Positions 51,476-59,697 of a stretch of 64,000 nt of DNA are shown one piece after another. Each line of letters opens with the position of its first letter. The first letter of the stretch is position 1. Source of the stretch: Streptomyces caniscabiei. Its GTDB lineage: Bacteria > Actinomycetota > Actinomycetes > Streptomycetales > Streptomycetaceae. Both the position numbers and the translations under genes were made by a program. The notes beneath the pieces are model-generated. The model did no database searches. It was not told the origin of the DNA and was given only the letters and a program-made list of their open reading frames with translations. The DNA lies in assembly GCF_014930365.1 (NCBI RefSeq), contig NZ_JABXWI010000025.1, positions 50,455-114,454 of the forward strand, read 5' to 3'.

Positions 51476-53569
51476 ATGCGGTGGTTGGTGGGATGGAGCA
51501 GTACCGCCGCTGGCGCGCCCGCCCACGGCTCCGTCGGCGCGACCGGACCCGACGGCGAGACCGTGCGCCCGGTCGGTTCGCACGTGCTCTGGGGCGGCCC
51601 CGATCCGCTGTGGGCCGTCGGCGACTGGCGCCCCGACGAGGTGCGCGTCGTGCAGGCCGACGCCCAGACGCGCCTCGCCGTCCTCGGTATCTGCGGCGCC
51701 TCCGACGAGCAGCTGCGGGTGGGCCTGTTCGCCGCCCGCGGCGGTGCCCTGCGCCATCTCACCGCCTGGCCCGGCAGCTACACGGCCGTCGTCCAGGTCG
51801 GCCGCCGGGTGACCGTCTGCGGCGACCTCGCGGGCGCGCGCCCGGTCTTCCACACTCCCTGGGCGGGCGGCACGGCGTACGCGACCGCCGCCCTGCCCCT
51901 CGCCGACCTCGTCGAGGCCAACCTCGACTTCGGGCATCTGGCCGCCCTGCTGGCCGCCCCCGACGTACCGGACGCCCTCCAGGACTCCACTCCGTACGAC
52001 GGCGTGCGCCGCATTCCTCCGGGGCACGCACTGATCCTGCGCGCCGGGGCGCGGGAGATCGCCGGCTACGAGCAGGTGGCCTCCCTCGCCGTCGCCGCGC
52101 CCTCCGCCGACCCGGCCAGCGCGGTGGACGCCGTCCGCGACGCCCTCGTGGAGTCCGTACGGGTCCGCCTCTCGGCCCCCCGGCACGTGCCCGACGTCGA
52201 TCCCGGCCCGGTGCCCGGCATGGGCCCCGCCGAGCGCCGCGCCGCCCGGGGCATGCCCGTGCCCGGCATCGGCGCCGACGTCTCCGGCGGCCCCGCCTCC
52301 GGCACCCTGGCCCTGCTCGCCGCCGGACTGCCCGGCGCTCCCGGCACGGTCCTCGGCCACGGCACGGGCGCCGGTGAGCGCCTCCTCGCCGTCACCTTCA
52401 ACGACCTGGCCACCTCCGGCCGCGAGACCGAACTGGAGCGCGCGGGCACGCTCGCCGCCAATCCCCGCCTCCACCACGTCGTCGTGACCGGCGGCGAAGA
52501 GGTCCTCCCGTACGCCGACCTCGACGTCCCCCTCACCGACGAGCCGGGCCCGTCCCTCGTGACCGCCGCCCGCCACCGCGCCCGTCTGGCCTCCGGCAGC
52601 GCCGACCACTTCACCGGCTACGGCGCCCGCCAGGTCCTGGACGCCCACCCGGCCCGGCTGGCCGACCTCCTGATGGACCGCAAACGCCGCCACCTGGTCC
52701 GCCCGGTCGCCGCCCTCGCCAAGGCCGACGGCTCGGTGCTGGTCCCCGCCCGGGTCTACGGCGCCGCGCGAAAACTGGCCCGCACCCCGTACCGCGCCGG
52801 CGTCGAAGTCCTCGCCACCCGTCTGATGCAGCGCCGCTTCGACGAGCCCGGCGGCGCGGTGGGCGCCTCCCTGGCGGCCCTCACCTGGGCCAGACCCGGC
52901 CCCGCCGCCCGCTGGCTGACCGGCGAGGCCCTGGCAGAAGTATCGATTCGCCTGGGCGCGACGACCGGCCGCTCCACCGTCGGCCCCGGCCAGCGCCCCG
53001 GCGACTTCCGCGCCCGCGCGGCCCTGGCCCGCCACACGGCCGACCTCAGAGTCCTCGAACAGGCCGCCGAGATCCGCTCCCAGCGCCTCCACACCCCCTT
53101 CCTCGACAACCAGGTCGTCCGCGCCTGCCGGGCCCTCCCCGAGGCGCTGCGCGTCCGGCCGGGCGCCCGCGCCGCCATACTCCGTACGGTCCTGGAGGGC
53201 GCCGGCGTGACCGACCTCCCGCCCGGCTGGGGCGCCCCGTCGCACGCGACCTCCACCGCGGCCGCCCGCACCGGCCTCCGGATGGCCGCCGACACGCTGA
53301 TCACCCTCTTCGACACGCCTCTCCTCGCCCAGGCGGGTCTGGTGGAGGCCCGCGTGGTCCGCAAGGCCCTCCGCGCGGCAGCCGAGGGCGAGCCCCTCCC
53401 GCTGGACGGCCTCGCCGATCTCGTCGCCCTCGAACTCTGGCTCCGCCGCCTCCTCTCCCGCCGCGGCACGTGCTGGACCGGCACCCCGGCCAGACAGCGC
53501 GCGGTCCCGGCCGGCATCACCCCGCAACGGGGCGCCCTGGGCGCGGGGGCGACGGCCCGACGGGCCTGA
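51476..53569 (+). CDS. Asparagine-synthetase-related protein with degenerate ATP site
   Basis: A 697-residue protein with the AsnB two-domain plan: a glutaminase-like N-terminal half (~1-190) without the Cys2 nucleophile and a synthetase-like C-terminal half. The P-loop, normally SGGxDS, reads SGGPAS (ADVSGGPASGTLALLA), losing the Asp. LHTPFLDNQVVRACRALPEALRVRPGARAAIL is a well-kept C-terminal signature. The ATG at 51476 follows GTGGAGG. Unlike the lasso cyclase at 21978 it has no precursor or RRE neighbour. It may be a pseudoenzyme or have altered chemistry. Confidence 0.75.
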   Translation: MRWLVGWSSTAAGAPAHGSVGATGPDGETVRPVGSHVLWGGPDPLWAVGDWRPDEVRVVQADAQTRLAVLGICGASDEQLRVGLFAARGGALRHLTAWPGSYTAVVQVGRRVTVCGDLAGARPVFHTPWAGGTAYATAALPLADLVEANLDFGHLAALLAAPDVPDALQDSTPYDGVRRIPPGHALILRAGAREIAGYEQVASLAVAAPSADPASAVDAVRDALVESVRVRLSAPRHVPDVDPGPVPGMGPAERRAARGMPVPGIGADVSGGPASGTLALLAAGLPGAPGTVLGHGTGAGERLLAVTFNDLATSGRETELERAGTLAANPRLHHVVVTGGEEVLPYADLDVPLTDEPGPSLVTAARHRARLASGSADHFTGYGARQVLDAHPARLADLLMDRKRRHLVRPVAALAKADGSVLVPARVYGAARKLARTPYRAGVEVLATRLMQRRFDEPGGAVGASLAALTWARPGPAARWLTGEALAEVSIRLGATTGRSTVGPGQRPGDFRARAALARHTADLRVLEQAAEIRSQRLHTPFLDNQVVRACRALPEALRVRPGARAAILRTVLEGAGVTDLPPGWGAPSHATSTAAARTGLRMAADTLITLFDTPLLAQAGLVEARVVRKALRAAAEGEPLPLDGLADLVALELWLRRLLSRRGTCWTGTPARQRAVPAGITPQRGALGAGATARRA

Positions 53570-53748
53570 CAGGTGAGGCAGGAGGGGGAGCGGAATCTCG
53601 GCATCCGGATGCGTACAACCAATCGGGTCCGCCGACGGTCTCCATCGAGATCGGACAGACGTCCGGCTCCCCAGCACCTCACGTGCACGTAAGCGCCCCC
53701 ACCGCACGGCGCGCCCCGAGGTGCCGTAGCTCCTGTGCCTGGAGAACC

Positions 53749-54519
53749 ATGCGTACACGTACGGCCGCGGCCGCCACCCTCGCCACCTCGGCGCTGCTCT
53801 CGCTGCTCGTCCCCGCCGCCGCCCACGCGGACACCGCGAAGGGCGACACGGTCTTCACCTCGGTGAACTTCAACCAGAAGACCTTCAACATCGGCGTCAG
53901 CGCGGCCCAGACGGTCAGCGTCGCCGCCACCGCCAAGGACGGATCGGGCATCAACGGCATCCTCGGGGCCAAGCTCGTCAGCTCCGACGACCGGATCATC
54001 CACGCCCGCAGCGCCGACTGCGCCAGACCCTCGTCCACCACCATGCGCTGCGTGTTCAAGTTCACCCTGGACGCCGACCGCACCGACTACTACGACCTCA
54101 GGAACAGCTCGGCGGGCACCTGGCGCTTCACCGCCGAGGCGGCCGCCAAGGACCAGGACTTCTACGACCTGGAGACCAGCGCCAAGATCCAGGTGAAGCG
54201 GCTGGCCAAGCTCGCCACCACCCAGGCCGGCCCCGAGCCCGTGGCCAAGGGCGGCAAACTCACCGTCACCGGCGCCCTGACCCGGGCCGACTGGAACACC
54301 AACACGTACGTCCCGCACGCGGGCCGCTCCGTGGCCCTCCAGTTCAAGCGGTCCGGTACCTCCACGTACTCCACGGTCAAGACGGTCACCACCGACGCGG
54401 GCGGAAAGCTCCGCACCACCGTCACCGCCAGCACCTCCGGCACCTGGCGCTGGAAGGCCACCGCGACCTCCACGACGAGCGGAGCGACGGCGTACGGCGA
54501 CACGGTGACGGCGAAGTAG
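53749..54519 (+). CDS. Secreted protein with Ig-like beta domains
   Basis: A 256-residue exported protein. A signal peptide (~1-27, ATLATSALLSLLVPAAAHA) is followed by two predicted beta-sandwich domains; the second (~150-250) contains GGKLTVTGALTRADWN and HAGRSVALQFKRSGTSTYSTVKTVTTDAGGKLRTTVTASTSGTWRWKAT. That pattern is typical of Streptomyces calcium-free Ig-like repeats. Cys pair in ADCARPSSTTMRC may form a disulfide. No catalytic motif. Start supported by GGAGA upstream. Confidence 0.75.
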   Translation: MRTRTAAAATLATSALLSLLVPAAAHADTAKGDTVFTSVNFNQKTFNIGVSAAQTVSVAATAKDGSGINGILGAKLVSSDDRIIHARSADCARPSSTTMRCVFKFTLDADRTDYYDLRNSSAGTWRFTAEAAAKDQDFYDLETSAKIQVKRLAKLATTQAGPEPVAKGGKLTVTGALTRADWNTNTYVPHAGRSVALQFKRSGTSTYSTVKTVTTDAGGKLRTTVTASTSGTWRWKATATSTTSGATAYGDTVTAK

Positions 54520-54556
54520 CCGACGCTGTACGAGATGACGCGGGCGGCCGCCCCCC

Positions 54557-56470
54557 TCACTCACACCTGAACGACGACTCCGCCCAGTCCGCCAGCACCG
54601 CCAGGTCGTGGGGGCCGTCCGGCTCGACGACCAGCCGCACCGTCTCCCGCCCGCTGAGGTTCACCTGGACCGGAACCGCCGGGTCACCGCCGCGCACCAG
54701 CCCGGACTTCCACAGCCGCACCCCGTCGCCGTAGACGGAGAAGTAGACCCTGGCGAGGCCGTGGGTCAGGTCGTCGACGCCGATGAGCGCGTTGTACGAG
54801 GTGCAGCGGCGGTTGAGGTCGATGGTCACCGAGGAGCGGCCGTGCACGGTCACCCCGTTCGCGTACCGCCTCCCGGCGACCGACATCCCGTACCGCTGCC
54901 AGACCCAGCCGCTCTTGCCGAGCCGCATCTCGGGTTCGGTGCCGTCGCCGAGGACGCCGTACCGCAGTTCGTTCCACCGGTAGACGGCCGAGGGAGGGGG
55001 CGGGGGCGGGGGAGCGGGTGTCGGGGGCGGCGTGGGGGACGGCCTCGGCGGTGCGGGTGTCGGCGTGGGGGTGGGTGTGGGAGCGGGAGTCGGCTTCGCG
55101 GACGGAGCCGGAGCCGGAGTCGCGGCGCGCGGCCGGGAGGGCGACGGGGTCGGTGTCGGCAACGGCTCGGACGCCGGCACCATCCTCGCGGGCACCCGCG
55201 GCGCGGGCCTCTCCTCCGGCTCCGTCGGAGGGTCCGGCTCCGGGGCGGCCTCGGCGGGCTGCGAGGCGGGCGGTCTGGCCAGTGGCTCCTTGGGTTTCAC
55301 CTCGTCGTTCGCCAGCGCGAGCGCCACGGCCGCGGCGACCATCCCGGCCACACTCACCGCGATCCCGGCCTTCGCCGGCGCGCCGAGGCCCTCCGCGGCG
55401 GCCCCGCCACCCGCCCCCGCGCCCCCGGAGCCACCGCTGGCCCCGGCCCCCGCCGCCGCGCCCGCGGCCCCGGCCGCACCGGTCCCCGCGCCACCCGCGA
55501 CGAGCGCGGCCACCTTCGCGTACCCGGCCGCACCGAACCACCCGATGACCGCGACGGGTACGACGGCGGGGATCCCGCTCGCGACGTCCTTGATCTGCCC
55601 GGCGGCCAGCCGGCAGGCCGCGCACTCCTCCAGATGGGCGCGCAGCCCCCGTTCGGCCCGGGTCCGCAGGCTGCCGCGGGCGTACGCCCCGAGCCGGTCG
55701 GCGTAGCGGGCGCACTCCGCCGAGTTCCCGGCGAGCGTGGCGCTCACATGGGCCTGTAGATACGCCTGCTTGAGCCCTTCCCGCGCGCGGCTGGCCAGCA
55801 CCCGGGTGCCGTTGGCGTCCAGTCCGAAGAGCGTGGCGACCTCGCTCGGCGACTCGTCCTCGACCTCCGTGTGCCAGAGCACGGCCTGCCACCGCTCCGG
55901 CAGCGAACGGAACGCCTGCATCGCCATCGACTGCTCGGCCTCGTGCATCGCCCGCACATCGGCCCCGAGGTCCAGCGTGTCGCTGTCCGACACCTCGGCC
56001 CCGCGCGACGCCTGCGCCGCGAACACCGCGAAGTCGTCGACCAGCTGCTCCCGCTTGGCGGAACTCGTCCAGGTCGCGGCGACCCGCCGTACCGAGGTCA
56101 GCAGATAGGCCCGTACGGCGTGCTCCGGGCCGGAGCCCCGGCGGACCGCCTGCAGCATCCGGGCGAAGACCTCGGCCGTCAGATCGTCGGCGGTGTGGGC
56201 GTCCCGGCAGCAGGTCCGGGCGTACCGACGCACGGCCTGCGCGTGCCGCCGGTACAGCTCCTCGTAAGCCGAGTCGTCCCCCGACCGCATCCACGCGATC
56301 AGATCGGCATCGGAGGGCGCCCTCGGCGGCAGCACACCGGAGTCGGAACGGTCCCACTGCGCCGGAACGCCGCGCCCCCCTTGCCGCGGCACCTGAGGCC
56401 CGGCCTCCGTGCCGGCCTCCGCCTCCGCCCCCTCCGCCGACTTCGACTCGTCCCGCCCGTCAACACCCAT
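54557..56470 (-). CDS. ECF sigma factor fused to zinc-finger, membrane helix and NPCBM carbohydrate-binding domain
   Basis: A 637-residue four-part protein. Residues ~55-130 are sigma region 2 (DSAYEELYRRHAQAVRRYARTCC, TADDLTAEVFARMLQAVR); ~175-230 region 4 (LPERWQAVLWHTEVEDESPSEVATLFGLD). An anti-sigma-type zinc finger follows (RAHLEECAACRLA, HxxxCxxC, ~270), then a hydrophobic Ala/Gly segment (~295-375), a long Pro-rich spacer with TPTP repeats (~400-480) and an NPCBM-like domain to the end (NELRYGVLGDGTEPEMRLGKSGW, VDDLTHGLARVYFSVYGDG). It looks like a membrane-tethered sigma factor whose outer domain senses glycans. Confidence 0.85.
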   Translation of the reverse strand: MGVDGRDESKSAEGAEAEAGTEAGPQVPRQGGRGVPAQWDRSDSGVLPPRAPSDADLIAWMRSGDDSAYEELYRRHAQAVRRYARTCCRDAHTADDLTAEVFARMLQAVRRGSGPEHAVRAYLLTSVRRVAATWTSSAKREQLVDDFAVFAAQASRGAEVSDSDTLDLGADVRAMHEAEQSMAMQAFRSLPERWQAVLWHTEVEDESPSEVATLFGLDANGTRVLASRAREGLKQAYLQAHVSATLAGNSAECARYADRLGAYARGSLRTRAERGLRAHLEECAACRLAAGQIKDVASGIPAVVPVAVIGWFGAAGYAKVAALVAGGAGTGAAGAAGAAAGAGASGGSGGAGAGGGAAAEGLGAPAKAGIAVSVAGMVAAAVALALANDEVKPKEPLARPPASQPAEAAPEPDPPTEPEERPAPRVPARMVPASEPLPTPTPSPSRPRAATPAPAPSAKPTPAPTPTPTPTPAPPRPSPTPPPTPAPPPPPPPSAVYRWNELRYGVLGDGTEPEMRLGKSGWVWQRYGMSVAGRRYANGVTVHGRSSVTIDLNRRCTSYNALIGVDDLTHGLARVYFSVYGDGVRLWKSGLVRGGDPAVPVQVNLSGRETVRLVVEPDGPHDLAVLADWAESSFRCE

Positions 56471-56650
56471 CGCGGAAGCCCCCGCCGCCAGCCGACACCG
56501 TCCCGAACACCAGGGCAGAGTGCCATATTGGCTTTTGTTCAGTCCCTAGCACTACGGGCATACCACTCGTCCGAGCGCACTTCCCAGACCTCAGGCCACG
56601 CATTCACTCGAACGAGGATCGACGAGCCCGCGCCCCGAGAGGGCCGCAGG

Positions 56651-56825
56651 CCCTTAAGGGGCGCGGGGAACTGCGCGAGAACCCCCACCGAACCCGCACC
56701 CGGCAACGTATCCGAGCGGCCCCCCCCCGGGGTCGAAGGGGCAGCGCCCCTGGGGAGGGAACGGGTAAGGGCGGCGGGGGCGAAAGAAACCACCCCGCGC
56801 CGCCCCTGGGGCGAAACCCCACCTA
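56651..56825. repeat. REP-like intergenic element, copy 2 (extended)
   Basis: CCCTTAAGGGGCGCGGGGAA followed by CTGCGCGA matches the copy at 49241. It continues into a G-rich part (GGGGCAGCGCCCCTGGGG; GGGCGGCGGGGG), the usual longer form of this Streptomyces intergenic repeat. It lies between the convergent/adjacent sigma and TetR genes. Confidence 0.6.
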
Positions 56826-56828
56826 CCC

Positions 56829-57623
56829 TCAGGCAGGCCGAGACCGCAGCCCCTCCAACAAGATGTCCAGCAACCGCGCCGACGCGGCAGCCTGCTGCGC
56901 CGCATCCGGCAACGAAGGCGCACCCGTGGCGATCACGAGCAACACATCCGCCACCGTCACGTCCTGGCGCAGCTCACCCGCGGCCCGGGCCCGCTCCACC
57001 AACTGCCCCACGACCTCGAGCAGCGCCGAAGCACCGGCATCGTCCACCGGCCCACCGAGACCACCGGCGGAGCCACCCGCACCGGAGTCCGCCGACACCA
57101 GCCGAAGCTCGGTCGTCGGCTGCATCCGCTGCTGCGGCACCCGTGCCTCGTCGACGACGATCCCGCCGACCTCGTCGGACCCGTCCTCGGCGACGCCGAC
57201 CCGCAGCACCTGCGGCGGCAGCAGCCGCCCGGCACCGGAGGCCACCGACGTCCGCAGGAACCGCGACAGCGCCTGCCACGGGTCCTCCTCCTGCCCGAGC
57301 GCCACCCTGGCCTGTTCGGTGAGCCGAGACGTCTCCTCCTCGGCTATCCGGCGGACCAGGACGTCCTTGCTCGGGAAGCGCCGGTACACCGTGCCGACGC
57401 CGACCCGGGCGCGGCGGGCCACGTCCTCCATCGGCGCGCCGTATCCCAGCTCGCCGAAGACCTCGCGCGCCGCGCGCAGCACGTGCTCGAGGTTGCGCTG
57501 TGCGTCCACGCGGAGCGGAGTGGACCGCACTCCGTCACCGCGTCCGTTGCCGCCCGCCGAGCCGATCGCACCGCTGGGTGCGATGGTGGACGCGGACGAC
57601 CAATGAGACTCCTGAATATGCAT
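56829..57623 (-). CDS. TetR-family transcriptional regulator
   Basis: A 264-residue regulator. The DNA-binding part (~38-90) reads LRVDAQRNLEHVLRAAREVFGELGYGAPMEDVARRARVGVGTVYRRFPSKDVLVRRI. The ligand-binding part is helical with a Gly/Ala-rich insert near residue 185 (SADSGAGGSAGGLGG). ATG at 57621-57623. It is divergent from the NDH-2 gene across a 480-bp gap and may control it, but no palindrome could be tied to it. Confidence 0.88.
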   Translation of the reverse strand: MHIQESHWSSASTIAPSGAIGSAGGNGRGDGVRSTPLRVDAQRNLEHVLRAAREVFGELGYGAPMEDVARRARVGVGTVYRRFPSKDVLVRRIAEEETSRLTEQARVALGQEEDPWQALSRFLRTSVASGAGRLLPPQVLRVGVAEDGSDEVGGIVVDEARVPQQRMQPTTELRLVSADSGAGGSAGGLGGPVDDAGASALLEVVGQLVERARAAGELRQDVTVADVLLVIATGAPSLPDAAQQAAASARLLDILLEGLRSRPA

Positions 57624-58103
57624 ACGTGTTCCCCCGGTAATGACGTCTCCCCCCGGAGACTCTCCCCGTCATCGGAAGCCGGAGCGGCGGAACGAGCGTC
57701 CAAGGCCCTCGGTGGTCACCGATCACCTTCGTCGGAGACCCGGTCCCCGGACCGACCGCCCGTCGCGGCCCACCCGGAATCCGGACCCGGACCCGACATC
57801 CACGATCTCGACCCCGGACCCGACCGAATCTCTTGAACGCATCCCCCCTACACCCCGTCGACACACGAACATAGTTGAGAGGGAGTCAATTCAGAAGGGG
57901 CACGTTCCGCACGGAGCGCCCCTCGATCGGAGTACGGGCGGTTTACGTCCGGTTTGCGCCCCCTCCTGCAACCGGTCTCACACCTCCTGACCTGCGCACC
58001 TGTCGTGCACGCCGGTAAATCGGCCAACCCCGCGCCCCCTGGGCGACCGGTCACACAAATTGCCGGGCCTGTGGACAAACCAACGAGCAAGGTGCGTCAT
58101 GGG
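57624..58103. other. 480-bp divergent promoter region between TetR and NDH-2
   Basis: No gene is supported. A Cys-free Asp/Pro tract (GACCCGGACCCG repeats, 57735-57830) looks non-coding. TTGA-GAGGGAG-TCAA (57873-57887) is a short inverted repeat that could be an operator. The final 100 bp before NDH-2 presumably carry its promoter; I could not identify a clear Rex-type site. Confidence 0.4.
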
Positions 58104-59468
58104 ATGGTGAAGGAACCGATGCGCATCCTCATCGTCGGCGGCGGTTACGTCGGGCTGTACACAGCGCTGCGCTTGCAGCGACAGCTGAAACCGGAACTCG
58201 GACGCGGCGACGTCGAGATCGTCGTCGTGTCCCCCGACCCCTATATGACGTATCAACCCTTCCTTCCGGAGGCGGCCGCGGGCTCCATCTCGCCCCGCCA
58301 TGTCGTCGTACCGCTGCGCCGCGTCCTCGACAAGTGCAAGGTCGTCATCGGCGAGGCCACCGCGATCAACCACGCCAAGCGCGTCGCGACCCTCACCACC
58401 CTCGCCACCGAGGAGGAGGGCTCGACCGCCGAGCAGCTGACGTACGACGAACTGGTCCTCGCCCCCGGGTCGATCTCGCGCACCCTGCCCGTCCCCGGCC
58501 TCGCGGACCACGGCATCGGCTTCAAGACCGTCGAAGAGGCCATCGGCCTGCGCAACCACGTCATCGAACAGATGGACATCGCCTCCTCCACCCGTGACCC
58601 CGCGATCCGCGACGCCGCCCTGACCTTCGTCTTCGTGGGCGGCGGCTACGCCGGCGTGGAGGCGCTCGGCGAGCTGGAGGACATGGCCCGCTACACCGCG
58701 CGGTACTACCACAACGTGAAGCCCGAGGACATGAAGTGGATCCTCGTGGAGGCCTCCGACCGCATCCTCCCGGAGGTCGGCGAGGAGATGGGCCGCTACA
58801 CGGTCACCGAGCTGCGCCGCCGCAACATCGACGTACGGCTGCACACCCGCCTCGAATCGTGCGCCGACCGCGTCGCCGTCCTCAGCGACGGGGCCCGCTT
58901 CCCGACCCGCACGGTCGTCTGGACGGCCGGGGTGAAGCCGCACCCGGTCCTCGCCGCCACCGACCTGCCGCTTAACGAGCGCGGGCGGCTGAAGTGCACC
59001 GCCGAGCTGGCGGTGGAGGGTGTCGCGCACGCCTGGGCGGCCGGTGACGCGGCCGCCGTCCCCGACGTCACCGCCGAAGCCGGCAAGGAGACCGCGCCCA
59101 ACGCCCAGCACGCCGTCCGCCAGGCCCGCACTCTCGGCGACAACATCGCCCACTCGCTGCGTGGCGAGCCTCTGGAGACGTACTCCCACAAGTACGTCGG
59201 CTCGGTCGCCTCGCTGGGCCTGCACAAGGGCGTCGCCCATGTCTACGGACGGAAACTGAAGGGCTACCCGGCCTGGTTCATGCACCGCGTCTACCACCTG
59301 AGCAGGGTGCCCACCTTCAACCGCAAGGCCCGCGTCCTCGCCGAATGGACCCTCGCCGGACTCTTCAAACGGGAGATCGTCTCGCTCGGTTCACTCGAAC
59401 ATCCCCGTGCGGAGTTCGAACTCGCGGCCGGTGGAAAGCCTCCTGAGAACCCGAAGGGGTCGTCCTGA
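58104..59468 (+). CDS. ndh: Type II NADH dehydrogenase (NDH-2)
   Basis: A 454-residue membrane-peripheral flavoprotein that passes electrons from NADH to menaquinone without pumping protons. ILIVGGGYVGLYTALRLQ is the FAD fold, VFVGGGYAGVEALGELED the NADH fold, and AWAAGDAAAVPDVT the FAD-binding second motif. YHLSRVPTFNRKARVLAEWTLAGLFKREIV is the C-terminal membrane anchor region. ATG at 58104 is used; ATG at 58119, just after AAGGA, or GTG at 58092 are alternatives. Confidence 0.88.
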   Translation: MVKEPMRILIVGGGYVGLYTALRLQRQLKPELGRGDVEIVVVSPDPYMTYQPFLPEAAAGSISPRHVVVPLRRVLDKCKVVIGEATAINHAKRVATLTTLATEEEGSTAEQLTYDELVLAPGSISRTLPVPGLADHGIGFKTVEEAIGLRNHVIEQMDIASSTRDPAIRDAALTFVFVGGGYAGVEALGELEDMARYTARYYHNVKPEDMKWILVEASDRILPEVGEEMGRYTVTELRRRNIDVRLHTRLESCADRVAVLSDGARFPTRTVVWTAGVKPHPVLAATDLPLNERGRLKCTAELAVEGVAHAWAAGDAAAVPDVTAEAGKETAPNAQHAVRQARTLGDNIAHSLRGEPLETYSHKYVGSVASLGLHKGVAHVYGRKLKGYPAWFMHRVYHLSRVPTFNRKARVLAEWTLAGLFKREIVSLGSLEHPRAEFELAAGGKPPENPKGSS

Positions 59469-59697
59469 CCGGATCCAGGAACTCCGGCGTCCAGGCCGAC
59501 GTCTGACGGATGTCGGTCCGGTCGGCCAGACTGGTCCGTGACGTGATCCATGATCCCGGGCGGGGCCACCCCCTCGCCCACAGGCACCCACGACCAGGCG
59601 TCCCCCACCGCCGCACCCGGGGCAACCCCCCCCCGGGCCACCGGCCGGATCCGGAGCCGGCCACAGACGACCACACGAGGCACGAGGCAAGGATTCG

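Noticed and set aside
51476..53569. A second lasso cluster around the asparagine-synthetase-like gene
   Set aside because: No precursor, RRE or B2 protease gene lies near it, and its P-loop is altered.
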